Positions 1 through 11,139 of a DNA stretch of 64,000 nt are shown one piece after another. The stretch is from positions 92,471,995-92,535,994 of the forward strand of contig NW_026262690.1 of NCBI RefSeq assembly GCF_021869535.1, written 5' to 3'. Source of the DNA: Mytilus californianus. Taxonomy: Eukaryota > Mollusca > Bivalvia > Mytilida > Mytilidae. The notes under the pieces are model-generated. The model was not told the DNA's origin and did not search any database. It worked only from the letters and a program-made list of their open reading frames with translations. A program made the position numbers and the translations under genes. Position 1 is the stretch's first letter. The number at the start of each line of letters is the position of its first letter.

Positions 1-625
1 GTGTACTTGTCCAACTGGCAGATTTCATCAGAGCTTGACCTCATTTTCATGGTTCATTGGACCATGTTTAGTTTTTGTGGTTCGTTCTATGCTTAAGATA
101 CAATGAGCAATAGGGCCACTATATTTGGTGATTGGAATGATTGTAAGGTGTACATGTCCATCAGACAAGACTCTTCTGACCTTGATCTTTTCTTCATGGT
201 TCATTGGACAATGTCAAGTTCTCTAGTTTGGTCTATTTGTAAGATACTATAAGCAATAGGGCCACTATATTTGTTGTATGGAAAGATTGTAAAATGTACA
301 CGTGTGTCTGGCATGGTTCATCTGACCTAGACCTCATTTTCATGGTTCATAAGTCAATTGCAGGGTTGTTTCAGCTTTCTCAGATACTATAAGCAATTGG
401 CCAGCTACATTTGGTGTAAGGAATTATTGCATGGTGCACATGTTGTCTGGCACGGTTCATCTTACATTGACCTCAATATTTATGGTTCAGTGGTCAATGT
501 TCAATATTTTTAATTAGGTATTCTCCTCAGATACTATAAGCAATTTGCTAACTATATTTGGTGTATGGTATGATTGACGGGTGTACCTGTCTGTTTGGCA
601 GGGTTCATCTGGCCTTGACAACATA
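1..625. repeat. Tandem array, about 146-bp unit, at least four copies
   Basis: The phrase around 'actataagcaat' followed by a 'ccactatatttgg'-like block recurs near positions 94, 240, 386 and 530, giving a period of about 146 bases. Each unit also holds a 'ttcatggttcat' block and a TGACCT-like pair just before it. The copies are diverged. The array runs into the left edge, so its full length is unknown. No coding frame is present. Arrays of this kind are familiar in bivalve DNA; no function is claimed. Confidence 0.85.
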
Positions 626-1262
626 AATTCAATCATATTACAGACTTTCAACATAAATTCAATCTTGATAAGTGAAGCAGGTGAGAAATTTCAGAATGTG
701 CGCTCTTGTTTATAACTTATGTATAAATATGACTGAAAAGGGATAAAAAAAAAAAACCAGGTTAGCTACATACAATGAATATGAATATAATCAGTGTTCT
801 TAATTTTGAAGGATTGTGATTTTTCCTTGTGGTGCATGTGGTTCTCCTCAGGCACTCATGTGTTTGCATTTGCAGAATATGAGAAAATTTGGATCCTGTG
901 TTTCAGGACTACCAAAATTATGATGATTGTTTAACGCCACTTTCAGCACTCTTGGCTATATGGTGGCAGCCATTTTTTACTGGTGGAGGAAGCCAGAGAG
1001 ACCACTACCTTCGGCAGAAAAACTAACAATCCTAGTCAGTCAGTCCAATTGCACCTTCCACAAGCAGGGTTTGAACTTGCAACCTCAGTGATTGCTGCAA
1101 ATGAACTCTTATAATTAAGTCTTGTTAGCATGGTTAGTTTTGTCGTTTGAAATATTTCACATTTCTCATGTTAATGCTTTTAAAGCTGACTATATAGTAT
1201 GGTTTTTTTCTCACTGTTACAATAAGGTTACCAATAACTGCTTACATCCACTTCATTTGAAC
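626..1262. repeat. Dispersed repeat fragment at about 930-1130; rest unrecognised
   Basis: From about 930 to 1130 the sequence resembles a bivalve interspersed repeat that starts near 'taacgccactttcagcac' and ends in a block resembling a degenerate pol III B box on the minus strand ('gggtttgaactt' as read here). The flanking DNA at 626-929 and 1131-1262 shows only AT-rich sequence with short homopolymers, and no gene. Confidence 0.5.
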
Positions 1263-1318
1263 TCTGGTGGATAGTTGTCTCATTGGCATTCATACCACAC
1301 CTCCTTATTTTTATTCCT
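1263..1318 (-). repeat. Fragment of dispersed repeat family B
   Basis: The 'tagttgtctcattggcattc' phrase is the reverse complement of the start of family B, seen complete at 11945, 43285 and 54350. Only the first 50 to 60 bases are present. The stretch from 1319 to 1640 holds no other recognisable feature. Confidence 0.7.
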
Positions 1319-1648
1319 AGGCCACTTGGCTACCTAATCTCCTATATGTTAACATTTTGGTTATACATGTATAGTTACAAGTTAAATAAGAACACAAACT
1401 GTATACATACAGATATCTTTATGATATACATTTATATTGAGCCACAATCAGACATTACAAAGAATTAAAAATGTGAATTAGACTTTAATGCAGAACAGCA
1501 GAAGCATATACAATGTATGTTAGCTGTCAATATATTCATTATTTTGTGTGAAGAATAGTTTTCTTATCTCCATTCTTATTCATTTACACAGAATTAGCTA
1601 AGCTTATAATATGATAACATATTGTTGTAATAATATTCACTCTATCAG

Positions 1649-1654
1649 TTTATT
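1649..1654 (-). terminator. Candidate poly(A) signal AATAAA for TBCC
   Basis: AATAAA on the minus strand lies about 10 bases beyond the stop codon of the TBCC gene. If used, it would give a very short 3' untranslated region. Cleavage has not been shown and a more distant signal is possible. Confidence 0.4.
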
Positions 1655-1663
1655 GTTAAAAGT

Positions 1664-2656
1664 TCAAAACTGGAAACTGTCCTCACGATCTTGTTCTGCC
1701 AAAACTGACCAGTTGGGTGAATGTGCATCACTTGCCAACCAATTGAAGTCATCTACATCATTCCAATTATTTTTAGTTTTGTCCAGTCCTGATTCTTTAT
1801 AATGTTTATCTAGATCATTATATTGCAGATTGTACCGTGCAAAAGAAACATTTGAGCAATCTTCAATTATTGCCCTACTAGTAACATGAAGATAAAATTT
1901 TGAATGTTCAGTGCTGTGTGTTCTTAACTGTTGGCATGCTATAACAAATAAACAGTTTTTACAATCGGATACAAAAATAGAACTTGAGACCGGACCACAA
2001 AACACTTTGCAATTGTTCAAATTTTTTATATGTACAGTTGACGGGGCTCCAAATAGTTTTATACTACAATTTGTTAATCTAGCTAGTGAAACATCTTTCT
2101 GGTTTATTTCTTCATCTGTCTTCATTAATACTACATCCTGACTATCCACAAATTTGCAGTCGGCTAAATCAACCTGTAGATCATTCACAGGTTTTGAATC
2201 TACTTTACCATTGCTTATATCACCTAACACGTTTGATTCTGTATTTGTTTGTTCACTTTTTTTCTTCGACCTAAATGCAAATTTTTTCTTTGGTACCAAC
2301 TGATCACGCTTCTCCTGTATTTGCTGTTGGAGGTTACCAATGGCTTCTTGTGCTTGTCTTATTTCATACTTAGGTAAGAAAATTGTTGAATCTGCAAGAT
2401 ATTTTTGTAATTTCATGACATTTTTGGACATCTGATCTAACTGTGTTGTTGTTTCTAATTTATTTTCAGGTTTACAGTTTGCCAATCCACTCTCAATCAT
2501 TTCTTTCTCTTTTGAAAATGTCTCTGTGAATATTTTTACATTTTCCTGAACTGACCTGGAAGAATCCTTTTGATCATTTCTACGCTGGATCTCCGACTGT
2601 CTTTCATTTTCTCGTTTAGACAGCCTGTCCGTCATCTCATTCATTTTATCTTCCAT
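1664..2656 (-). CDS. TBCC: Tubulin-specific chaperone C (tubulin-folding cofactor C)
   Basis: This is a complete 330-residue protein in one exon. TBCC works with cofactors D and E on folded alpha/beta-tubulin in the cytoplasm and stimulates GTP hydrolysis by beta-tubulin, which releases assembly-competent dimer. The N-terminal third (about 1-120) is charged and helical, as in the family's tubulin-binding helical bundle. A Lys-rich linker (about 122-135) leads to a beta-helix C-CAP/cofactor-C domain (about 160-310). That domain contains the signature Q-Q-L-R-T-H at 242-247, with Arg245 as the expected catalytic arginine finger. Length and order match animal TBCC, which is also intronless in human. 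The chosen ATG has A at -3 and G at +4. No frameshift or stop breaks it, so a retrocopy is unlikely. The neighbouring DNA is repeats, with no partner gene nearby. Confidence 0.95.
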   Translation of the reverse strand: MEDKMNEMTDRLSKRENERQSEIQRRNDQKDSSRSVQENVKIFTETFSKEKEMIESGLANCKPENKLETTTQLDQMSKNVMKLQKYLADSTIFLPKYEIRQAQEAIGNLQQQIQEKRDQLVPKKKFAFRSKKKSEQTNTESNVLGDISNGKVDSKPVNDLQVDLADCKFVDSQDVVLMKTDEEINQKDVSLARLTNCSIKLFGAPSTVHIKNLNNCKVFCGPVSSSIFVSDCKNCLFVIACQQLRTHSTEHSKFYLHVTSRAIIEDCSNVSFARYNLQYNDLDKHYKESGLDKTKNNWNDVDDFNWLASDAHSPNWSVLAEQDREDSFQF

Positions 2657-3040
2657 TTTCCCACAAAGTTGGTTTATTTTTAACGGTTACCGACAAATAT
2701 CATGATCTCACATGTTGAGTCATTATAAACAATCGCTTGTATCATTAATAATAAATGAAAAATAAACAAATCCATCAAATATCGAAATTAAGCAACGTTT
2801 TACATTAGATAATTAATTTTATTTTACTTATTAATGAAGCGACAGTCTTCCCTTTAAGATTTTTTTCAGAAATTGTGTATGTGCGCATTTTTTTCATTTT
2901 CTTAAAAATGCTTTAAGCGGCATTTAATAAAGTCCTAATGACCAATGGAACAGCTTATGAAGCAACATACAACAACGAACAAGAATTTCTATTAGCATAT
3001 ACCGCAGAAAAAAGCTTCGATCGTATCAAATTTATTAAGT
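2657..3040. other. Upstream region of TBCC; no recognised element
   Basis: This AT-rich stretch would hold the TBCC promoter and 5' leader on the minus strand. I see no clear TATA box or other motif that I can support, and no coding sequence. Confidence 0.4.
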
Positions 3041-3380
3041 GTTATATTTTTCTTCTTCTTCTTCCAAGTAAGGAACCGAATTCATATTAAATGTGTATGG
3101 TCCCGCGAAAACTTAGCGCAGTGCCGGGTAAGGCAGCAAGTCTTCTCAAAGTTATTTACATTTAAAACGTTCGCCAATTTACAATTAAAATTATGTACAC
3201 GCTATGCTGTTTACTTCCTTCCAGATCCTGCTTTCAGAGCAGCTCTGAATCCCTCTATCGAGTCAGCCGATGTTGTTTTAGCTGGAAGCTGATTCCAAAC
3301 CCTGGTGGTCTTTGGGAAGAATGACTGTCCATAGGTGTCAGCTTTTGTTCTTTCTTGGTAAAAGCGGCCTATACCTTATA
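3041..3380 (-). pseudogene. 3' end of a truncated LINE reverse transcriptase
   Basis: Read on the minus strand, 3211 to about 3377 encodes the last ~53 residues of a non-LTR retrotransposon ORF2. Recognisable pieces are Y-G-Q-S-F-F-P-K-T-T, then R-V-W-N-Q-L-P, then a G-F-R-A-A-L-K helix, ending at a TAA at 3211-3213. This is the standard C-terminus of CR1/L2/jockey-type elements. A stop immediately precedes the recognisable part, so the copy is 5'-truncated and dead. The 3' untranslated part continues to about 3041 and ends in a GAAGAAGAAG tail, the same tail as the plus-strand copy at 15216-15800. Confidence 0.8.
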
Positions 3381-3479
3381 TTCATTTTCTATTTTCCGGT
3401 TTTTATTTTCAGGAAAACGCATAGCTTAACTGAGAGCTAATGCTAAGTTAGATAATTTAGAGGTTGTTATTACTCATAT

Positions 3480-3770
3480 GATCAGTGGTCCTGGTTCATG
3501 AGTCCCGTCTGGATGGGGATCCTTCATTTTTGTATTCTTTAATTTTTAGGCCATTTTTCTCTATTCTCTATACTTGATATTGAAGCACCTCATTATTCTC
3601 TATTCAAAATTTTTTGGTCCATTTTTCTCTATTCTTTATATTTTTTGCCCATCATGGTCCATCATGTATTCACTATTCTGTAAACCGCCATCCACACCCT
3701 TGTTCATACCTACTGTTTATAAAACATCAGCTAGTGTAGACGACATTTTTTCGCGATTTTTTATTTTATA
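3480..3770 (+). repeat. Dispersed 'tctattcttta' repeat
   Basis: Blocks such as 'atttttctctattcttta' and 'attctgtaaac' are repeated within the stretch. They recur in the same order at about 33020-33130, inside intron 1 of the tetraspanin gene. Both copies are associated with a long poly-G run (3929-3948 here). The open frames that cross it are not gene-like. Confidence 0.65.
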
Positions 3771-4392
3771 TTCCTTGTATTCAATACAACGTATCTTCCA
3801 TTATGACGAAGAATTATATTTAGGGATTTCCTGTAGCAGAACGGAGAAATGGTTTTGTGTATCTATTGATGCCAGATCTGATGCTGAGCCAGTTTTGTGT
3901 TTCAACGGATTCAAAAGATTTGAAATATGGGGGGGGGGGGGGGGGGGGAACTCACAATGCATGTCATGGATTTTGTATTTACTACAAAATGCCACGGTTT
4001 CTTCAACAGTGTACATTACACGAACAAGAAGATTATTTCACCGAACAGTCATAAATTACACAAAGATTAGAAGTAAAATAATAATAAATAATAAACTCCG
4101 AGTAAGCTGTATTTAGAGTCGACATAGTTTACAAAACAAGCATTTAACACAAGCTCAATTGACCCTGAGATTACTACAACACTGTGTTTGAGCTTGAGCT
4201 TATAACTACCACATACATGTAACATGAATGTTGCTATCATATAAGAATAAGAATAGTTATAGTTCCAATATGGGCCCTTGATAGGCAGCATGACATTTAT
4301 ACACACAAAAAAATACACCATGATTTTCACTAATTTGTAAACAAACATTACGTTGAAATGAAATATATATAATATTAAATGTTCATTTAAGG
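3771..4392. other. No gene recognised; contains poly-G run
   Basis: A run of about 20 G residues at 3929-3948 is the only notable feature. The remainder is AT-rich with no recognisable gene. Confidence 0.4.
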
Positions 4393-4538
4393 AATGACTG
4401 TAATATTTTGTCTGTCTATGAAGAAATAACATCAAAAATGTGGTGCACACTGAATAACCCGCGTAGCGGGTTATTTTAAAGTGTGCACCACATTTTTTTA
4501 TGTTATTTCGAATAGACAGAAAAAATATTACAGTCATT
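4393..4538. mobile_element. Foldback (palindromic) MITE-like hairpin
   Basis: Two arms of about 70 bases are near-perfect inverted repeats. The outer ends read 'aatgactgtaatatt' and 'aatattacagtcatt'. The inner ends are 'aataacccgc' and 'gcgggttatt', separated by only a few bases near 4465. A transcript would fold into one long hairpin. The element is non-coding; the 156-residue minus frame crossing it is incidental. Confidence 0.85.
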
Positions 4539-4925
4539 TCTTATAATTTAATTCTAAATTCCATTTTAAACCGGAGTAAACCATGAAAAAACGTTGATGA
4601 CGTCACGGTCACATGACAAAATTATGTCTATGAGCTGATAAACAAAACAACGTCAGCCAATCAGAAGACGCGTTACATCCAAAATTAAATTATTAAGTTA
4701 TAAACCTACACATACTTCTTTACCTGAATATAAATCACTGACATTTTATTCCATACAGAACCAGAACCATAAAATCGCATTCGGTACAATGATCATCGTT
4801 TATTAAGTATATTGATTTACGTTTCGACTAACATCTAGATACTTGTAAGTCTTGTGAGTTTTTTTATTTTTATTTTTGGTGTATTTGTGTGTTTCGGAGT
4901 TTTAAAAGTATAGCGTCTATTTCGC
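4539..4925. other. No gene recognised
   Basis: AT-rich DNA without a recognised repeat or a coding frame of note. Confidence 0.35.
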
Positions 4926-4929
4926 GAAC

Positions 4930-5085
4930 TAGTATACATCATTGTTTAGGGGCGAACTGAAGCCCGATTTCGAGGCGGGATTTTCTCGCTGCGTTGAAGA
5001 CCCATTGGTGGCCTTGGACTGTTGTCTGTTCTTTAGTCAGATTGTTGTCTCTTTGACACATTCCAAGTTTCCATTCTCTATTTTA
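4930..5085 (-). repeat. Fragment of dispersed repeat family C
   Basis: This is the reverse complement of the first ~140 bases of family C (compare 39600 and 50616). It includes 'gaagacccattggtggcctt' and the 'gttgtctctttgacacattcc' end. A second fragment of the same part lies 400 bases further on. Between the two (5086-5484) nothing is recognised. Confidence 0.8.
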
Positions 5086-5484
5086 TCTAATAATATAATT
5101 CCATAAATACTTAAGAACAGACACATTTTCATTAGTAAAAGTTTGCCTCATTTGAGAGATCTGAAAAGTAATGAAAAATAGTATTTACTCTTTACAAAAA
5201 TTTCCCTCTATCATCATCTAATACTAAAATGTTGTTCATCGTATGGCACTTCTCAATCGAAAATTGTTTAAAGATAGATAAATTCTTTAGAAAAACAAGC
5301 TTTTAGTTTGAAATAAGTATCCAATTAACTACTTTTTGTATGTTATTTTTGTGTTCAAAAATTGATAAAACTTTAATGAGTTTTTGCTAGACTGACTTGA
5401 TAGAAAAATTAAGTTCTACATCTGAATTTTGAATTTTCAACTTTTTAAAAATATATTGTATGGAACTGGAATAGTACACATTTT

Positions 5485-5625
5485 TGTTTAGTGGCCAACT
5501 GAAGCCTGCCTGCGGGTGCGGGATTTTTTCGCTGTGTTGAAGACCCATTGGTTATCTTGGGCTGTTTTCTGCTCTTTGATGGGGTTGTAGTCTCTTTGAC
5601 ACACTCCCCGTTTCCATTTTTATAT
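5485..5625 (-). repeat. Second fragment of dispersed repeat family C
   Basis: It covers the same part of family C in the same orientation as 4930-5085, with several substitutions. It directly abuts the 3' end of the LINE remnant that follows. Confidence 0.8.
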
Positions 5626-6090
5626 ACATATGTAACAGAGTTGAAATACTTGGATTGAAAGATGATAAAGATATTTGTAATTTAAAACAGCTTTTAGTGA
5701 TTGTTTGTATAATTATTCTATTACCTTGCCCTAAAAGTCCACTAGATGCAAATTTTTTGTAACACGTTCTCGGAAGAGTACATTTTTTTAAAAAGTCTAC
5801 CAAGTTTTTTAAGTATATAATAACTTTGGTTTTTGATAGTTTGACATCTAAACACCATTTAATATAAATTTGGGACAAACCATCAAGTTTTTGAAGATCT
5901 GCCTTGGAACTAGAAAAAATAATAATATCATCTGCATACAGAAGAAAGTCAATTTTCGACCATAATGGACTTTCCTTAAATGCATCCGGTTAATCATTTT
6001 TAAAGATCTTGAAAAGGTTTGGACTCAAAACATCCCCTAGTTTTACTTCAATTTGAGAATGAAAATTTGAAGTAAACACATGGTATATTT

Positions 6091-6775
6091 TAAAGGGGCA
6101 TAAGCTGTCAAATTCATCTTCATCGATTTGACTCAAATTCTCATTTTAGTTTAATAACATACTATTAAAAGCGTATATAGAAATTACAAAACGTCTAAAA
6201 TAAACAAATAACAATGCATGGACTCGATAATATGTATCAACATTTCGTGTGTACTTTTGTCTAAACGTCATCTAATTAACCATCGAGATGACCTCCGAAA
6301 ACTGCCGGCGGTCATATAACCCGATATAAACATAAATATAAACATTAAGTAAAACTGATAGCGACCACGTGCAATTGGATTGTTTAAGGTCTGTTTGATT
6401 TCATATTGTATGTTAAAAGTATGTTTATCATCGTTTTTACCTGTGTTAGAATATTTTTTTTGTCGATCGAATCAGTCAACCAATTGATTCATCCTTGTTT
6501 CACTTTTAATGTTGACACTCTTTTCCTTTTAATAGCTGAAACATGCGTAACCCATCTCCAGCTAAGGGGTTAAATCAAAGGTCACATGAATACGTATTCA
6601 AAGAGGTCGAATTATTCACTTGCAAGTGAATAATTCATCAGCAATGTTAAGTATCTTATTTTGACAAAATTGAACTAAATTGGTTGCTAAAAGCAAATTA
6701 GTATTTCATTATATCACTTTCATTAATGATTCATATTTTATTTTTTTTGTACATCTCGTAGCTAATGCCCCTTTA
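6091..6775. mobile_element. Inverted-repeat element nested in the LINE
   Basis: The ends are inverted copies of TAAAGGGGCATWAGCT (6091-6106 and 6760-6775). The LINE reading stops on one side and resumes on the other, which supports insertion. There is no coding capacity inside, so it looks like a non-autonomous DNA element. I did not find a clean target duplication. Confidence 0.6.
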
Positions 6776-7194
6776 CTTTTTTTGTACATATCTCTCAGGA
6801 TTGCATAAAATTTACCACATATATTATGTTTAAGTACATTTGTCAAATGCTTTTTTGAAATCGATAAAGCAAGTAAAATCGTTCCCAACCTTTAATACTG
6901 GTGTACTTTATTATAGTTTTTAATACAAAAATATGATCATATGTCCTCCTTCTACTGGAAAAACCAATCTGACATTGATTTATGATATTATTTGTTATAA
7001 ATGCTTATCAAGCCTTTGGTTGATTATTGAATCAAACATTTTTCCAATACATCGTTTTCAGGATTAGATGGACCTTCAGCTTTAAAAATCGTACATATGC
7101 CGATGACCTTTTTTTTATATATATATTCCTGAAGAAAATACAAGCTTAAAAAGCTTTTGAAACAAGCATTCTGAGAGTATTGCATGGCAATACA

Positions 7195-8121
7195 TAGTCC
7201 CCTACCGGGTAAAAATTCATTATACTGGAACAAAAAGCTAACTTGTTCTATAACTTGTCATGGTGTAAACAAAAAGAAAATATCAAGTCAATATCTTCAA
7301 GCATGACTAAAAACAGTGTGGAAAACTGATTAAATGAGTGAATTTTTCAAGTACAAGGACCATAACTCTGCACAAAATTATCAGACCGAAACAAAATTTT
7401 GAGCTTGATCTGTATAACTTGTCATGATAAAACTATATACCAATTATCAATCAATATCTTCAAGCATGATGAAAAAAAGTGTGGAAAACACTTTAACATT
7501 AGATATGATTAATAGTTCTCTAAAATTAGATATGATGTAATACAGTGTATATCTATTTTCAAATTATAATCAAATATAATTAATAGTTCCCAATATTTTT
7601 TCTTTTATTTGTCACAAACTAATATAGATTTGTAACTTATCTATAAAATGTCAACAATTTTTATCTACACAATGTAATGTAATATATACATTAATAAAAA
7701 TAGATTATTATCTAATTGAAGGATATATATATAGCATTCAGAAAATTAGTTTATACAAAATAACAAACAAACCTGGCAAAAAATTCTTCAAATAATTAAC
7801 CAAACAATGTCTTTAAAAAAATGAGTTATCTCCCTTTGTACAGAAATATGGTTTAACATAGTACTCTAACATTAGATATGGTCCAGAGTTATGGTCCATA
7901 ACTCTGGACTAAATCATCAGACCGGAACAAAATTCGAACTTGATCTATAACTTGTCATATCAAAACTATATACCAAATATCAAATCAATATCTTCAAGAA
8001 CGAAGAAAAAAGTGTGGAAAGCTGATTTGCCGGACTGACGGATTGACAGACGGACGGACGGACAGACAGACGGACAGAGTGCAAACCTAAAGTCCCCTTC
8101 AACTTCGTCGGTAGGGGACTA
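7195..8121. mobile_element. Inverted-repeat element with internal repeats, nested in the LINE
   Basis: The ends are inverted copies of TAGTCCCCTACCG (7195-7207 and 8109-8121), possibly with a TA target. Internally a block with 'aacttgtcat' and 'caatatcttcaag' occurs at about 7250, 7420 and 7950, so the body is a degenerate tandem array. A GACG/GACA tetranucleotide run sits at about 8035-8078, just inside the right end. No protein is encoded. Confidence 0.65.
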
Positions 8122-8549
8122 ATAACGGAGCCAAAAAACTAGAACCGCTTTTCAATAAGTCATTTGGGAGGTAATCTAAACCGACTGCCTTTCCACATTT
8201 TAACTTACACACCTCTTTGGGAGTCATCCTTAAATCCAGTTCATTGAACGAGATGTTTTTAAGTATTTTGTAAATTTCGTTAATTCTAGATTTATACTGA
8301 TCTGGTATTTTATTAAGAGATTTACAGTTGGTAAGCTATACATTTGTATCTACTGTTTTTTTTCTGGGCCCTCCTTATCGTTTTTGAATGGATTGATTTG
8401 TTCAGTATTCTTCTGGATTATCTTTCCTTAACCCATCAAGACTGTCCAATATTTTTTGTTATTGTGCTATGGTCAATTTTGTATTCTTGTCTTTCATTTT
8501 TGCTTATGTCTGTATGCCATTTTGTCTTTCTTTGCTTTGTTTTTATAGT

Positions 8550-8860
8550 GATAAAGGTTATATTACAATGTCGACTGCTGTACCCCAATTTTTGACATTT
8601 TTTACTAGTAATGTCTGTTGTTTTGCTCACACATTGCTGTCAATATAATGTCATACAAGTGAGAGGTTTAGTTAGCTATAAAACCAGGTTTAATCCACCA
8701 TTTTCTACATAAGGAGATGACTGTATCAAGTCAGGAATATGACAGTTGTTTTCCATGCATTCGTTGATGTGTTTGAGCTTTTGATTTTTCCATTTGATAA
8801 GGGACCTTCCGTTTTGAATTTTCCTTTTAGTTTGGTATTTTTGTTATTTTACTTTTTCAT
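8550..8860 (+). repeat. Dispersed repeat family A, copy 1
   Basis: About 300 bases beginning near 'gtcgactgctgtacccc' and ending in 'cgttttgaattttcc' and 'tatttttgtt'. It contains 'acaagtgagaggttta' and 'aagtcaggaatatgacagtt'. It matches 35330-35625 (same strand), 47441-47745 and 61030-61232 (reverse). No protein is supported. The 8341-8549 stretch before it is T-rich and unassigned. Confidence 0.85.
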
Positions 8861-11057
8861 AATTAGGTTTAAGCATTTCCAGATTTTTAGGAATGCAATT
8901 TTGATTTTTCGCAGTTTTTTGAATAGGAGGAAATAATATTTATCTTCAAATTCAGGTGCAATTCCAGGATTCTTTAAAGGAGGGGAGTGCACTTAATTCC
9001 AGAAACGGGATATATACCGGCGAGCGGAGCAAGGACATTGTTTTGGGGCGATTTTATGACAAAAATGATATATATTCCAATCAATTTTTGAAAGTAGGAG
9101 CACGCTCTCTACCCCCGCCCCCCTAAAGCCATCATTGTACTTCATTACAACTACAATGTTTGTATTACATAATATGTGTTCTTTTGGAATATTTTTGGAT
9201 CGTCCAATTTCTATGTTTAAGTTATGGTCTTTGACACGATATTTTAATTATTATTTTAAATTAGTTCCCTTGAATTTAATAAATAGTCTCAAAGATTTGC
9301 TTTATTTCAGATGGCTATGCAGAAAATAAATTTATATTCCACTGAATTTTAGTAATTTTTTTTCAATACATATTTTTATTAAGCACTTGTCATATATCAA
9401 TTTCTTTTTTATTCTTTACACAGGTATCTTAAGAGATTAATATTTTGTAAAATCCAAATCAAATCCATCAACATTTTTTATTGACAAGTGTACAAAAGAT
9501 TAATCGATTTTGTATTTGATCTACAACAATATGTTAATGTTAGCTTTTTACAAAAGAATCAATTGAAAATTTCATAAGTTAAAATTTAGTAGCAATGATG
9601 CATGCATTTTTTGTTAGTGTTAAAACAGATTTACAATATCTATTATGGACTTTTTATACATGTATGTTGTTCTCCGGTGTATTTGTATGTCATTAAGGCT
9701 CAGTCTTTTTTCCACCTAACTTTATAAAATTTTATTGTCAAAATACGTAGTAACTCAGTAGGTGTTGATAAACACACAAGTACGTGTATGATTTATGTAT
9801 CAACAGTCATTGATGAATCAATTTTCATTATACTAGTAGTCACTCTGTACACTAGCAAACCAATATTAGAAGCAAAATGGAAAGATATGAATTATGTTGG
9901 TACTGAAAAGGATATAAGTTTTAATGGTACATCGCCTAAGATCTTAAAAAATATTGTAGATTGTAATAACTGTAGATCAAGGGAATAACACCGTCTCTGG
10001 TAGAACCTAATTACACGAAATCTGATTATACACTAGTTATTTCAGAAAAGGTGAAACTGCTTATATTCAGTCCTTTGTTTACAAAAATCAACATACTTGA
10101 CAAGGGTAATATAGCCATTCCAAACATTTTGAAAAAGAAAATGTAAAACTGAATTTGTTAAACTGTCATTTCAATGCTAAATCTCAATCTTATAGGGATT
10201 ATATAAAAGATGACATTCAAAATAATAGGAGATTGCTTTATGAACTTTTGATGAAAAGAAATACATGTATATTTCAGCTATTCAAATGCACTAACAACTA
10301 GAACGGACTGATTGTTTACCATGCATGTGATATGGTTTTATTAAAAATGAAAGCGTATGGTGTGGTGTGTTAACAGAATACGGAACAAAAGATAAATGTA
10401 AACTATCAAAATATAAATAAAAGGATATATCGGGTATACACCAACTCAAAGAGGTAAATCATCAAAAAGTCAACATGACTTCACCAATAGACAGACAGGT
10501 GTCTAAAAGCAATTATACTGCACTCGTTCTATTTTAGCAGTCACAATGCGTTGACTGTATATTTCTATGTCATATACAGTCACTGACCCGATATCATTTT
10601 TCCTCATGAATATTTAAATAGAAGAGACAAAACTATATTTAATATTCATGACGAGCGCTTCAACCTGTCCTTGTTTCCAATGTTTACAACGAAGCGTGGA
10701 ACGACTCAAATTTGTTTCTTTTACAATTGTTAGAAAAACATATTTCACTTGTTAATATTTTTTGTTTAAAACCTATAAGACATTAAAGTCATTATACTTT
10801 ATGCTTATTGTTGATATTTTAGTCCATACTCATACTCAAACGAATTCGTTCACCAACTATTGGTTTCAACAGGTAAATTAATGTACATTTCATTGTGCTG
10901 TATGTTTCTCCGCCAGATGTGAGGCCTTTTTAAAGGTAGATTTTTTCCAATATTTAAATCAAATAAATAACAATAACACAATAAACAACAATTGAAAATG
11001 TGTTTTTCTAGATTGCAGTATAAAGACAATAATAGTGTATTGACTTGACATTTCAAC
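8861..11057. other. About 2.2 kb with no recognised gene
   Basis: AT-rich DNA. Short frames such as 9788-9988 (66 codons) show no splice or start context that I can support. No clear repeat boundaries were found apart from a short inverted block near 10530-10640. Confidence 0.35.
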
Positions 11058-11139
11058 GATATAAGGATTCGGCCCGAAACGGGGAAAAAGCTCGGCAGAG
11101 CCTCGCATTTCCCCGTTTCTAAGCCTCATCCTTATATCT
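11058..11139. mobile_element. Compact foldback hairpin with GC-rich core
   Basis: The outer arms 'gatataaggat' and 'atccttatatc' enclose inner arms 'cgaaacgggga' and 'tccccgtttct', with a small GCTCGGC/GCCTCG core. The core resembles the centre of the larger foldback at 57799-57934. No coding sequence. Confidence 0.75.

Larger units (their letters stand above)
5626..8340 (-). pseudogene. Decayed LINE reverse transcriptase, broken by two insertions
   Basis: Read on the minus strand from right to left, the order of a non-LTR ORF2 reverse transcriptase is recognisable. First is the region before the palm (G-K-A-V-G-L-D at about 8156-8198). Next comes a P-S-N-P block at about 7070, then F-I-D-F-K-K-A-F-D (motif A, about 6839-6870). 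After that are G-D-V-L-S-P-N-L-F (motif B area, about 6030) and Y-A-D-D (motif C, 5927-5938), followed by thumb-like sequence to about 5650. Stops and frame changes occur throughout. No endonuclease domain is seen. Two unrelated inverted-repeat elements (6091-6775 and 7195-8121) lie inside it, so it is old. Confidence 0.8.

Noticed and set aside
3574-4537. 180-codon plus frame and 156-codon minus frame
   Set aside because: They cross a poly-G run, a dispersed repeat and a foldback hairpin, with no domain and no splice or poly(A) context.
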